Assembly (NCBI RefSeq): GCF_000632845.1
Contig: NZ_CP007474.1
Coordinates: 992,001 to 1,056,000 of the forward strand
Direction: 5' to 3'
Source of the DNA: Ehrlichia japonica
Lineage (GTDB): Bacteria > Pseudomonadota > Alphaproteobacteria > Rickettsiales > Anaplasmataceae
Length of the DNA stretch: 64,000 nt
Shown piece by piece: positions 18,763 through 28,169 of this stretch. The position numbers were made by a program, and so were the translations under genes. The notes beneath the pieces are model-generated. The model did no database searches. It saw only the letters and a list, made by a program, of their open reading frames with translations, and had not been told where the DNA came from. The stretch's first letter is position 1, and every line of letters starts with the position of its first letter.

Positions 18763-21744
18763 CTAAAATTCATTTACATAAAGCGAAATAGTAGAGCTAT
18801 TCATAGTATTATCCGATACATCAGTAGACAAATTATTTCCCCTAAAATAAAAAATAGCTTTATCACTATAACCTGTATCAGTACCAAGATTTGCTACTTC
18901 ATCACCAATTCCTACATCATATTTTCCACTATATATCCCATTTTCTAGTGCTTCAATATTGACTTTCTGAAAATATTTAGATGAAAGGAAATCATTGTGG
19001 CTATAGTTAAGGCTCGCAGCAATAAAAATATCACCCTGAAATTGATTTATATTATCAGACAGCATTCCAATAACTTGATCATCATAGACTAGGTCCACTT
19101 TCGTTGTATAAGATATACCATTAGGCCTAATTATATTTCCATGTTCATCCTTATAAATATGATAATCATCAGAATAATACTGTAACTTAAACATCGATCC
19201 TTCCTGATATTTATCAAAATCTACTAAACCAATGCTAACACTGTTTTTAGAGTAACTTTGTTTCTCAAATGTGTGAGCAAAAATAGGATCGATATATCTA
19301 TATTCATCTATTAAATCAGACGGCATACCATTAGGATGCTCATCACCATCTGCAGTACATGGCACTAACTTCTGATTTCCACCAACATTAACTAATTTCA
19401 AATGGGTAATTGTCTTAGGAAGTTGAAATCTCAGATTTCTTCCTTCGTCAGCAATGAAAAAATCACTTCCATAAGTTCCCATACTATCAGTTGCTGGCTC
19501 ACTAATGTAAAAAGAAATACTTTTAAACTGATGTAATATTTGATCATCATGCTTAATAACTGCCTGATGAATATCGTCACTTGTAGTTACAGTACCTTTA
19601 TCATCTAACAGATTTCCTCGAATTATTACTTTATCATCACGGTGAAACTCCGTATTTGCAAGATGAGAATAATCTTTAACTGAAGCATCATGTAACAATA
19701 ATTTTTGATAATCTGGATACAAATGATTAATATTAGGATGATTAAACTGATTGTCGAATACAACATTTCCATGTTCTGTTTTTTGTATATCATCAACTAA
19801 AGCAGTAGTAAATTCACCATCTTTCTCAAGCACAATCATATAGGCTCTATCTAGATAATTATTTGCTATCATCCCAAGAACATTGCGGAACACAAACTGT
19901 ATACTACCAGTATCAAGATTCTTAACACAATAACCTCCTTCAGTTGATAACTCACCAACTTTTTGATCATTTACATACAGAGATATTCCACTCGTGTTTC
20001 CTTTACCTAACACAGCAGTACGTAACATTACATTTTGATTAGACACAATACTTTCAATATCGGAATTATTTACTTTTATAATATCACTTAAATCAATATA
20101 AGTTAGATCCATCAATAGATCCCTTATCGTAGAATCAACACTAGATTCACCACTGAACACTTTTTTGACTTCAGCTTCCCTAAAATCTTCAAAAGCTTTT
20201 TGGACTACATGCATTTTAATAATACTAACCTGTTGTGGATTACTCATTATTACTTGCTTATAATTACTATAACCTGCTTCATCTAAGAACTGATGTAACA
20301 ATAAATCTGCATTAGGAAGCTTATCAAATACTTTATCAGCATCTGAATAACATCCCCTAATATCAAAAATATCACTACTTGAACGAAGATTTTCATCATA
20401 TTTTTTCAGTATGTTGAATGCATATTCCATATAAGATTGAGTATTGAAATATTCATTGCCATTTTCATCACAATACACATATGCAGGTTTACCAGATGTG
20501 GTACTAACTAACTTTAGAAAATTATATTCCGGCTCTACTTCTATCATATCAGAACTTGCAGTATTCCAAGTACGTATGACATTTTTAGCAGCATAATGTA
20601 CTACAGGTGATATTTCTCCTACTACTTCACCATTCATATTACAAATGTTCTCACAGTAATATTCATTCTTCACATCCTGATTTTTAAAAGCACTAGCATT
20701 CTCAGCAGAAAATACTTTTTTGCCTAAGTCTACTTTCAATATATTCATATTCTCTAGATATAAAGAAATGTCTTTAGATTGCACCCACGGGTCAAAATCT
20801 GCATACTTATTCATACTAATCATCTCTCCAGCACGAACAGCATCACCTTCTCTTAACGCTTTTAAATACTCTGAAATTATTCCAGGATAATTCTCTTGTA
20901 AAAATGTTACAAATGCATGTCCTATACTATACTTCAGATCCCGATCCTTAGTCACTGCAGTATCGGTTGCTTGACCTATATCACCAGAAGAATCCTCTTG
21001 TAACACACTTGATGTTATTTCTTTATCCCTTAACCCTCTCATAATAAAACTACTATCATTCTGTATGTAATCAGCTAATCCTTCTGCAAATATAGAATGA
21101 TCCACTTTAAGACTAGATAACATATGTCCAGATGCATAATTCTCCAAAGCATGAGTTAATTCATGTTTTAAATTTAATATTTTACCAAACTGATATACAT
21201 AAATTTGATATGGGATATCAGCATTCCCGTAGAAAGTCATACCACCGGCTCCATTTATCCCTAAGTTATAAAGTCGTCCATAATGTTCATATTGTTCGTT
21301 ATCGTCGAATAGATATAATTCAAAGGTGGTTTCTTTTTCATTAGGGTCTAATCCAAAACTAGACTGAAATTTTGCTATTGCATCATCAAATCCCTTTTCA
21401 ATCTCATACAATCTTTTACTAGGCAAACTCCCTAAAGTATGTATCTCTAGGTTTAGTTTCAATTGATCGTTCCTTATAGTATGTGTATTAGAAAAAACAT
21501 TAGATTTAAAGTCCTTAGGATTACCAGTTTTATCACTATCAGGAAGAGTCGTATACATCTTACCATGCTTAATGCCATCCTTCATGAGAGGTAAGATTAC
21601 ATGTTTATCACCAATCCCAGTACCATACTGATGATTAAAAGAACTTCCATTTTGATCTGCTTTATTTACAGCATTATGTTCCACCATTTTGCTAGTACTA
21701 ACTTGACCATTGTCATGTTCTAAGAAAACTGTCATAAAATCCAT
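18763..21744 (-). CDS. Large metallopeptidase with collagenase-type (M9-like) zinc site
   Basis: The 993-residue product has an HExxH zinc motif, HELTH at residues 194-198, followed 23 residues later by the third ligand candidate E221 in FAEGLADYI. This is the HExxH...EG(L/V)A(E/D)Y pattern of M9 collagenases. The preceding segment with ELYLFDDNEQYEHYG and GGMTFYGNADIPYQIYVYQ also fits that catalytic domain. The C-terminal ~600 residues are beta-rich and unrecognised. There is no N-terminal signal peptide. It is transcribed away from the tandem-repeat protein gene across 211 bases. Being secreted by a non-Sec route is possible, since Ehrlichia TRPs use type I secretion, but is inference. The substrate is unknown. 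Confidence 0.72.
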   Translation of the reverse strand: MDFMTVFLEHDNGQVSTSKMVEHNAVNKADQNGSSFNHQYGTGIGDKHVILPLMKDGIKHGKMYTTLPDSDKTGNPKDFKSNVFSNTHTIRNDQLKLNLEIHTLGSLPSKRLYEIEKGFDDAIAKFQSSFGLDPNEKETTFELYLFDDNEQYEHYGRLYNLGINGAGGMTFYGNADIPYQIYVYQFGKILNLKHELTHALENYASGHMLSSLKVDHSIFAEGLADYIQNDSSFIMRGLRDKEITSSVLQEDSSGDIGQATDTAVTKDRDLKYSIGHAFVTFLQENYPGIISEYLKALREGDAVRAGEMISMNKYADFDPWVQSKDISLYLENMNILKVDLGKKVFSAENASAFKNQDVKNEYYCENICNMNGEVVGEISPVVHYAAKNVIRTWNTASSDMIEVEPEYNFLKLVSTTSGKPAYVYCDENGNEYFNTQSYMEYAFNILKKYDENLRSSSDIFDIRGCYSDADKVFDKLPNADLLLHQFLDEAGYSNYKQVIMSNPQQVSIIKMHVVQKAFEDFREAEVKKVFSGESSVDSTIRDLLMDLTYIDLSDIIKVNNSDIESIVSNQNVMLRTAVLGKGNTSGISLYVNDQKVGELSTEGGYCVKNLDTGSIQFVFRNVLGMIANNYLDRAYMIVLEKDGEFTTALVDDIQKTEHGNVVFDNQFNHPNINHLYPDYQKLLLHDASVKDYSHLANTEFHRDDKVIIRGNLLDDKGTVTTSDDIHQAVIKHDDQILHQFKSISFYISEPATDSMGTYGSDFFIADEGRNLRFQLPKTITHLKLVNVGGNQKLVPCTADGDEHPNGMPSDLIDEYRYIDPIFAHTFEKQSYSKNSVSIGLVDFDKYQEGSMFKLQYYSDDYHIYKDEHGNIIRPNGISYTTKVDLVYDDQVIGMLSDNINQFQGDIFIAASLNYSHNDFLSSKYFQKVNIEALENGIYSGKYDVGIGDEVANLGTDTGYSDKAIFYFRGNNLSTDVSDNTMNSSTISLYVNEF

Positions 21745-21955
21745 TTATTAAAATATTAATTTAGAGCGGAATCATACATGTAATATATTAAAATGTCAAT
21801 ATAAGAAAGTTAATAAATTAACTAATCAATTACTCTCCAGGCATAATACATTGATATTTTGCATGAAAATATTAATGAGTTTATTAATTAATACTTTTTT
21901 TGTAATAAAAATTAATAATAACTGTTATAAAATGTAATAATTATTAAGAGAAAAT
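21745..21955. promoter_or_regulatory. Shared divergent promoter region of metallopeptidase and tandem-repeat protein
   Basis: Both flanking genes start here and read outward, so their promoters lie within 211 bases and may be co-regulated. A TATAAA at 21926-21931 is a possible -10 for the tandem-repeat gene, but no well-spaced -35 is seen. A TATTAATTAATA palindrome lies just upstream. Confidence 0.35.
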
Positions 21956-24241
21956 ATGAACAACAATACACCAATTTCAACAAATGAAGAATTTTCTTTC
22001 AAATTAGAAGTAGGAGGAGATCTAAACAATCTTTGCACTGGCAACATATATAAAGCCAAAGTAATAGATAAAGATAATACTGAAATAGTTATGCCATCAA
22101 AAAGCTATTTCTTTGTAGGTGATAAATTTTACGTTCTATACAATGGCTATCACAACGACGACTACCTTAATATTCCTTCTGAATACCAATATATTAAAGC
22201 AGAACACATACAACATACTGACTATAACGACGAAACTAAAGATTTTTATCGCTTAGTAATATGTAATCAAGACGGAAAAGCATATTACCTGAGTTATCAT
22301 AAGCTCAAGATAAGCCTGGAAAATATACTAAAAACATCAGAAAAAATAGACTTGAAAGAATATTATAACATACAAGAGACAAGAGGAAATGGCCCACTAT
22401 TCAAAATAGTATCAGAAACACCAGATAAAAACACAGAAACATCTTCTGCTATACTTTTAGACTTACATTCTGGTCAAGAATTTGGAAAACTAAGTTCAGA
22501 ATCCTTTCAATACGGATATTACTCCTCCCGAGTACATGATGGGTTTGAATTAAATTATTCTGACATCAACAAGCACCAAGTTAATGATGATGGTAGTATT
22601 AACTTATACAACATTTCATATAGTCTCATGCAAGAAGAAATAGAAAATAGTCCAGTTTTTCTCATAGTACAAGACAGAAAGTACTTTTTTACAGACATAC
22701 AACAAGAGGGATCACTAGTAACCAACTACAATAAAGCATCAAGCATTTTAGATGCTGCTAACTTTATAATAATAAAGGATAAACCAAATGATGATGATGA
22801 TGATGATCATATAGATATGCATGAGAAATTTATTTTTAGAATCAGCAAAAGTAATTTATACAAAGAAGATAATAAAAATTATGCCAGTATAATATTAGAA
22901 GATAAGGAAATATTACTAATTGCCAAGGATGACAATACGGATATTTTCTTTGATGGAAATTCTTATTTTGAATATTGTAACAATCTTAACGAAGTGATCA
23001 GATACGATGCACCTATATCAGGATTCGCTAAATCCTTTTTTAAGATTGTACAAGAGAAATTAGATGCAAACAATATGTATATTACTATGAAATTAGATAA
23101 AGAAAATCACATTCAGACATATTTATCTGACAAACAAGGAAATCATATCCTTGATTTAGCCAATACAGAACTAGCAGAATACTTATCAACCATCTTACCA
23201 TTAGATTACCATCAAGATGAAAATGCAGTATCAAAGAACCCAACAGATGAAACACCTGATACCAACACTAATAATATTTCTAATCCTACTATAGAACAAG
23301 ATAATGCAGTATCAAAGAACCCAACAGATGAAACACCTGATACCAACACCAATAATATTTCTAATCCTACTATAGAACAAGATAATGCAGTATCAAAGAA
23401 CCCAACAGATGAAACACCTGATACCAACACTAATAATATTTCTAATCCTACTATAGAACAAGATAATGCAGTATCAAAGAACCCAACAGATGAAACACCT
23501 GATACCAACACTAATAATATTTCTAATCCTACTATAGAACAAGATAATGCAGTATCAAAGAACCCAACAGATGAAACACCTGATACCAACACTAATAATA
23601 TTTCTAATCCTACTATAGAACAAGATAATGCAGTATCAAAGAACCCAACAGATGAAACACCTGATACCAACACTAATAATATTTCTAATCCTACTATAGA
23701 ACAAGATAATGCAGTATCAAAGAACCCAACAGATGAAACACCTGATACCAACACCAATAATATTTCTAATCCTACTATAGAACAAGATAATGCAGTATCA
23801 AAGAACCCAACAGATGAAACACCTGATACCAACACTAATAATATTTCTAATCCTACTATAGAACAAGATAATGCAGTATCAAAGAACCCAACAAATGAAA
23901 CACCTGATACCAACACTAATAATATTTCTAATCCTACTATAGAACAAGATATTGATACTGTATATTTCCCACTATCACGAGAACATATAAATATAGGTGA
24001 TGCCATAGATGACGGTAAATATTCCATATCGTTTGATCTTACATATGAAGAGCTGGTAAATTTTTACCAAGCTGTAAAAGAAAATTATAGTTATGACCAA
24101 GTATGGAGTGCATATAATAATATATTCAAAAACTATGGTAGAGAACAACAAAACAACAACATTTATATTGATGAAAATGACCATATATTCATCGACAACT
24201 ATGATTTTGGACTACTACAACAAATTCATATAGTTCATTAA
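21956..24241 (+). CDS. Tandem-repeat protein, probable TRP95/TRP75 orthologue
   Basis: The 761-residue acidic product has a 422-residue N-terminal region, nine 27-residue repeats (423-665) and a 96-residue C-terminal region. Each repeat starts NAVSKNPTDETPDTN and ends NPTIEQD; only the ninth differs, with Asn for Asp after PT. Residues 279-284 are six Asp. There is no signal peptide or membrane segment. Similar Ehrlichia TRPs leave the cell by type I secretion and act as antigens and nucleomodulins. The link to E. canis TRP95 / E. chaffeensis TRP75 rests on remembered gene order (TRP19-like, pyrG, secG ... nrdR, this gene), not on an alignment. It is divergent from the metallopeptidase gene and probably a host-directed effector. 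Confidence 0.8.
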   Translation: MNNNTPISTNEEFSFKLEVGGDLNNLCTGNIYKAKVIDKDNTEIVMPSKSYFFVGDKFYVLYNGYHNDDYLNIPSEYQYIKAEHIQHTDYNDETKDFYRLVICNQDGKAYYLSYHKLKISLENILKTSEKIDLKEYYNIQETRGNGPLFKIVSETPDKNTETSSAILLDLHSGQEFGKLSSESFQYGYYSSRVHDGFELNYSDINKHQVNDDGSINLYNISYSLMQEEIENSPVFLIVQDRKYFFTDIQQEGSLVTNYNKASSILDAANFIIIKDKPNDDDDDDHIDMHEKFIFRISKSNLYKEDNKNYASIILEDKEILLIAKDDNTDIFFDGNSYFEYCNNLNEVIRYDAPISGFAKSFFKIVQEKLDANNMYITMKLDKENHIQTYLSDKQGNHILDLANTELAEYLSTILPLDYHQDENAVSKNPTDETPDTNTNNISNPTIEQDNAVSKNPTDETPDTNTNNISNPTIEQDNAVSKNPTDETPDTNTNNISNPTIEQDNAVSKNPTDETPDTNTNNISNPTIEQDNAVSKNPTDETPDTNTNNISNPTIEQDNAVSKNPTDETPDTNTNNISNPTIEQDNAVSKNPTDETPDTNTNNISNPTIEQDNAVSKNPTDETPDTNTNNISNPTIEQDNAVSKNPTNETPDTNTNNISNPTIEQDIDTVYFPLSREHINIGDAIDDGKYSISFDLTYEELVNFYQAVKENYSYDQVWSAYNNIFKNYGREQQNNNIYIDENDHIFIDNYDFGLLQQIHIVH
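23222..23950 (+). repeat. Nine perfect-length 81-bp coding tandem repeats
   Basis: Units begin at 23222 and recur every 81 bases (AATGCAGTATCAAAGAACCC). Differences are almost nil: a silent T/C in the ACT/ACC Thr codon (C in the second and seventh units) and GAT to AAT in the ninth. The near identity points to recent expansion or gene conversion. Confidence 0.97.
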
Positions 24242-24322
24242 GTTATATGATTAAAAATTCACAGGTAGCTATATTAATCTGAAAGAGTAAGTCTACTAAG
24301 CATAGAAGCTTGAAACAGAATG

Positions 24323-24395
24323 TGGAGGTAAGCGGATTTGAACCGCTCGCCTTCTGCGTGCAAAGCAGGTGCTCTACCAAATGAGCTATACCCCC
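24323..24395 (-). tRNA. tRNA-Ala (anticodon TGC)
   Basis: The reverse strand gives a full 73-base cloverleaf: acceptor GGGGGTA pairing with TACCTCC (one G-U), D arm GCTC...GAGC, anticodon arm CCTGC-TTTGCAC-GCAGA with one mismatch at the end, and T arm GCGGTTCAAATCCGC. The discriminator is A and CCA is not encoded. Confidence 0.93.
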
Positions 24396-24517
24396 TAAAT
24401 TACAGTGAAAGTACACGTTATCATTAAACAATGCTCAAAATACATAACACAAGCTTATGAACAATTCAAGAATAATAATTAATCATAAATACAATTTTAC
24501 TTATGAATATATTTATA

Positions 24518-24979
24518 TTAAGGTGCTTTCTCATTAATTATTTTTGCAATTATATTGCTAAAATCATTTATATTTTTAAAATTCATATATACAGAAGCAA
24601 ATCTAACATATGCTACCTTATCTAACTTAAAAAGATTATCCATAACCATTTTCCCAATAACATTAGTCGGAATAGCATTCTCTTTTTTCCCTTCAAGTTC
24701 ATAAAGAATATTATTAACCATCATATTTATCCCTTCATGACTTACAGGACGCTTTTTCGTAGCTATTAAAATCGAAGAAAGCAATTTTTGCTTATCGAAT
24801 AATTCAGTTTCGCCATTTTTTTTAACAACCATAAATGATCTAAGAAGTAATTTTTCAGTTGTAGTAAACCTAGAGTGACATACAATACAAGATCTCCGTC
24901 TTCTAATTAACATGTCATCTTCTATAGATCTTGAATCTTTAACTTGAGTATTATTACTATTACAGAAAGGACATTTCAT
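24518..24979 (-). CDS. nrdR: Transcriptional repressor NrdR
   Basis: NrdR is a zinc-ribbon/ATP-cone repressor that senses dATP/ATP and controls ribonucleotide reductase genes. The 153-residue product has the zinc ribbon with C3, C6, C31 and C34 (KCPFC...CIVC), the basic RRRR stretch next to it, and the ATP-cone from about residue 49 (VVKKNGETELFDKQKL). Length is normal. It stands alone; no nrd gene is nearby in the window, so its operators would lie elsewhere. Confidence 0.95.
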   Translation of the reverse strand: MKCPFCNSNNTQVKDSRSIEDDMLIRRRRSCIVCHSRFTTTEKLLLRSFMVVKKNGETELFDKQKLLSSILIATKKRPVSHEGINMMVNNILYELEGKKENAIPTNVIGKMVMDNLFKLDKVAYVRFASVYMNFKNINDFSNIIAKIINEKAP

Positions 24980-25110
24980 AATTACTTACATATTATTACT
25001 TCTTAAGCTAATTATCACATAAAAACATTAACTAAATACCATAGTTAATAGTTGTATTGTATTACCATAATTATTATACTAATGTAAAATAAATTACCAA
25101 TTGTTAAGGC

Positions 25111-25404
25111 ATGCAATTCCTCCATAATCTACAGTTCCTCATAAAAAGAAATAAGAAATTAATTGGTAAGGATATTTTAGGTAATAGCTACTATATTACA
25201 ATAGCAAATGGAATTGAAAAAAGATGGGTAATATATAATGGTAAAGCAGATCCAACAAAAGTTCCTGCACTATGGCATATGTGGTTGCATTATACGGATA
25301 ATCAGGTACCAAAATCTCCAAAAAATCTACACTTTCCAAATCTAACTGGTACTCGTTATGCTTATCATCCTAACAAAATTTTTTGCCCCTATAATACAAG
25401 ATAA
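25111..25404 (+). CDS. NDUFA12-like accessory subunit of respiratory complex I
   Basis: The 97-residue product matches the short NDUFA12/B17.2 family of mitochondria and alphaproteobacteria: the sequence KLIGKDILGNSYYI, the central RWVIYNGKADPTKVPALWHMWLHY block, and the C-terminal HFPNLTGTRYAYHPN. The family sits on the peripheral arm of NADH:ubiquinone oxidoreductase. It precedes mlaD by 23 bases on the same strand, a pairing I recall as common in alphaproteobacteria. Confidence 0.9.
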   Translation: MQFLHNLQFLIKRNKKLIGKDILGNSYYITIANGIEKRWVIYNGKADPTKVPALWHMWLHYTDNQVPKSPKNLHFPNLTGTRYAYHPNKIFCPYNTR

Positions 25405-25427
25405 CGTTAAATATTATTGGTAGTCTC

Positions 25428-25877
25428 ATGTATCGATCTAGTGTCATTGAAATTTTTGCAGGACTTATTGTTTTAGCAGCTGCAATATCTATTGGAATCA
25501 TAGCATTCAAAAAGTTATCTTATAATACTATTTCACACAACTGTTACACAGTAAAAGCACATTTTCCAAGTGTAGATGGTCTAGACATGGGAGATGATAT
25601 AACATTATCTGGAGTAAAAATAGGCACAGTAACGTCAATATCACTTGATACAACCTACAATCCTACAGTTACAATGTGTATACAAAAGAATATTCTACTA
25701 CCTTCAGACAGTTCAGCATCTTTATCACTCTCTAATCTCCTAGGAAAAAGACACATTGATATTGCACTTGGTTCAAATCAAGATTACATCTCTACTGGAG
25801 GATTTATTGAACATACAAATTCAGATTTAAATCTTAATGTCATTCTTACAAAATTATTTACCCAATTTATTAAATAA
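25428..25877 (+). CDS. mlaD: MlaD-type phospholipid transport protein
   Basis: The 149-residue product has an N-terminal membrane anchor (about residues 7-28), then one MCE domain: VDGLDMGDDITLSGVKIGTV, LPSDSSASLSLSNLLGKRHIDIALG. MlaD hexamers sit in the inner membrane beneath the MlaFE ABC transporter and hold phospholipids moving between the membranes. Length is that of the short alphaproteobacterial form. The other mla genes are not adjacent. A small AGCAGA-AAA-TCTGCT stem-loop lies just past the stop (25879-25893). Confidence 0.9.
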   Translation: MYRSSVIEIFAGLIVLAAAISIGIIAFKKLSYNTISHNCYTVKAHFPSVDGLDMGDDITLSGVKIGTVTSISLDTTYNPTVTMCIQKNILLPSDSSASLSLSNLLGKRHIDIALGSNQDYISTGGFIEHTNSDLNLNVILTKLFTQFIK

Positions 25878-26018
25878 CAGCAGAAAATCTGCTATAAGTT
25901 AAAAATATTAAATCAGCACATCGCTTGCATTAAGAATGCAACAAAAAAAGCTTCCTCTCAATAATGCAATAAATTTTTGTTGTGTCACTTATTAAACACT
26001 ATTCAAAACAATCACTTA

Positions 26019-26357
26019 ATGCTATCATATAAGCAGTGTGTAATAGGTATAGTGGTTATGAGTTACTTTTATTATATGTTGTCTTACATTACTGACAATC
26101 TAAGTTATGTTGTTTTATTAGCACTGATATTATTTGCAGGTACAGCTTATTTATTAAAACGCAAAACAAGAAATAAATCTAAATACAAAAAATCAACATA
26201 TACTAACACTAGTAGTAGTGGATCATCCGCTTATAAACCATACAAAAGAAATTATGTAGTAGAACATAGTTCTGAACATAGTAAAGGAAGTTGCTCTTTT
26301 ATCGTTGAATCAGTATCTCAAGTATTTGAAGCCAAAACACAAGGAAAGCACAGATAG
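26019..26357 (+). CDS. Small membrane protein of unknown function
   Basis: From the ATG at 26019 the product is 112 residues: two hydrophobic segments (about 7-25 and 32-47), then a basic Lys/Arg-rich stretch with a Ser/Tyr tract and a hydrophilic tail. The frame continues upstream to a TTG at 25977, but the ATG is preferred. No family is recognised. The basic, serine-rich tail after a membrane hairpin is like many small lineage-specific Ehrlichia proteins. Confidence 0.5.
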   Translation: MLSYKQCVIGIVVMSYFYYMLSYITDNLSYVVLLALILFAGTAYLLKRKTRNKSKYKKSTYTNTSSSGSSAYKPYKRNYVVEHSSEHSKGSCSFIVESVSQVFEAKTQGKHR

Positions 26358-26454
26358 CTACCTTTCATAAAAGATGCTGCTTTAGTATATTTTTTTAATT
26401 AATAAATACAACATTTAGGTCTGCTTGATTTTCTTGAGTATTATCATGAATACA

Positions 26455-26560
26455 CATTAAAGGTATTTAATATATGCTACAAGAATAACAGAAGCAATTG
26501 TCATTATTTAAGCATCCATAATAACAGGAATTTTAAACAATTACATCTGTCAGATCCTTA
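26455..26560. repeat. Degenerate copy of the 3' end of the MrpD-like gene
   Basis: CATTAAAGGT at 26455 begins a stretch that aligns, with many substitutions, to the last part of the neighbouring antiporter gene from 26712: the order of matching blocks (CATTAAAGGT, GAAGCAATTGTCATTA, GGAATTTTAAACAATT) is kept over about 105 bases. The copy is about 257 bases from its source and is no longer coding. The rest of the 26358-26672 gap holds nothing else. Confidence 0.65.
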
Positions 26561-26672
26561 AATACATACAAAGAAAAAATAAATTTTATTAAAAAGAACG
26601 TTGTTTGTACTACACTTTCAGAAATTGCTAAAATATAAGCGCAGGCTTTATTTTTTAGAATTACATTAGATT

Positions 26673-28169
26673 TTAATACAGCAGTGATTCTGCTATTTTA
26701 TTAGAAATTAGCATTAAAGGTGCTGGATATAATCCCAGGATAATCGAAGAAATTGCCATTACCCAAATACACAGCACCATAACATTAGGAATTTCAAACA
26801 ATTTCTTCACTTGTTTATCAGATGACTTGAAACATGTTGCTTCAATTATATGCCACACATATACCACAGATAAGCCAGATCCTACAAGCAAAACAACTAC
26901 ACCCAACCAAAAATTAGATTTAATCGCTGCATCAAAAATATACCACTTAGAAATAAACCCTGAAGTTATTGGCATTCCAATAAGGCTTATACACAGAATA
27001 ACAAATGGCAACGCAATCTTTGGCATATTTTTCCACACGTTTACACAATCCTTAAGATCAAGACTACCACAATTATAAGAAATACTACCCATGACCATAA
27101 ATAATGCTGACTTCACTAAACTATGATTGATTATATAAGTTACAGCAGCTATTAAACCATAGTAAGTATTCAAACCTACAGCAAATATAATGCACCCTAA
27201 ATGGGCTACACTAGAGTATGCAAAAATTTTTTTCATATTATTACTTAACATTGCAAATATAGATGCAAAAATCACTGATAACACAGCAAAAACCATAAAC
27301 ACAACATTAAAAGGTAAAATTAATAGAACCAATTGAGCTTTAAAAATATCATATATTACTTTTATTATAAGGTAGATTATTACTTTAGTAGAAACACCAG
27401 AAAAGAATACCGAAACAAAAGTAGGAGCATAACTGTAAGCTTGTATTAACCATTTATGGAACGGAAATAGAGCTGCTTTAATAAACAAACCTATTGCTAT
27501 AAATAACAACCCAACTTGTATCCCTTTATTTGTTGCCAAAGATTTATCTTGAATTATTAAAAATAAATCCCCAACATTTAAGGTTCCAGTAATAGCATAT
27601 AAAAAACCTACCCCTATTAAATAAAACGTTGCTCCAATAGTACCTATTACCAAGTAGTCAAATGCAGCTACTAAAGCTGTCTTATCCTTACCCATTGCAA
27701 CCAAAATATATGAAGAAATAGATGATATCTCTAGAAAAACATAAATATTAAAAACATCATTTGAAACTAATATGCCTAAAAAGCCACTAAAACATAACAA
27801 GAATATAGAATAAAAACTCGGTATAGTGCTAACGTTTATTTCTTTGGTATTAGGATATATGCTATATAGAATACTCATCATAGCAACAAACCCAACTAAA
27901 AGAAGCATTGTCGAATTAAATACATTTACTTCAAGTTCTATCCCATAAGGCACTACCCATCCACCTATGCTATACTTAATAACGCCACCAGGATATACTT
28001 GAAAAAACAGCATCACTGCAATAGAGAAAGATATTAATACTACAACAGTGGATACTACCTTAACTAATTTAGCATCTTTCAATAACGCACATCCTATTGC
28101 GGAAAGTAAAGGTATAACAACCTGTAAAACAGGTAACGAACTAATCATCACATATACCCATAAATTCAA
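26673..28169 (-). CDS. Proton-conducting antiporter subunit, MrpD/NuoN-like
   Basis: The 498-residue product has about 14 membrane helices of the proton-pumping transporter family shared by MrpD, NuoL, NuoM and NuoN. The start with YSIGGWVVPYGIELEVN, the LLCFSGFLGILVSNDVFNIYVFLEISSISSYILVA block with its conserved Glu, and the Lys in ALFPFHKWLIQAYSYAP are typical. Features at the start favour a Mrp-type cation/proton antiporter D subunit over complex I. No other mrp or nuo gene is adjacent. It could supply a pH or sodium homeostasis antiporter with subunits encoded elsewhere. Confidence 0.8.
   Translation of the reverse strand: MNLWVYVMISSLPVLQVVIPLLSAIGCALLKDAKLVKVVSTVVVLISFSIAVMLFFQVYPGGVIKYSIGGWVVPYGIELEVNVFNSTMLLLVGFVAMMSILYSIYPNTKEINVSTIPSFYSIFLLCFSGFLGILVSNDVFNIYVFLEISSISSYILVAMGKDKTALVAAFDYLVIGTIGATFYLIGVGFLYAITGTLNVGDLFLIIQDKSLATNKGIQVGLLFIAIGLFIKAALFPFHKWLIQAYSYAPTFVSVFFSGVSTKVIIYLIIKVIYDIFKAQLVLLILPFNVVFMVFAVLSVIFASIFAMLSNNMKKIFAYSSVAHLGCIIFAVGLNTYYGLIAAVTYIINHSLVKSALFMVMGSISYNCGSLDLKDCVNVWKNMPKIALPFVILCISLIGMPITSGFISKWYIFDAAIKSNFWLGVVVLLVGSGLSVVYVWHIIEATCFKSSDKQVKKLFEIPNVMVLCIWVMAISSIILGLYPAPLMLISNKIAESLLY

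Noticed and set aside
23212..24027. A 271-codon reverse-strand frame opposite the TRP repeats.
   Set aside because: It exists only because the 81-bp unit is a multiple of three with no stop on that strand; the forward frame has flanking unique protein sequence, so the reverse one is a shadow.
24243..24431. A 62-codon frame containing GGIAHLVEHLLCTQKASGSNP.
   Set aside because: It is the tRNA-Ala gene read as protein, a common false annotation.
25925..25941. TTGCATT-AAG-AATGCAA stem-loop followed by an A-run, after mlaD.
   Set aside because: The poly-A side would make a terminator only in the wrong order for either strand's neighbouring gene; not called.
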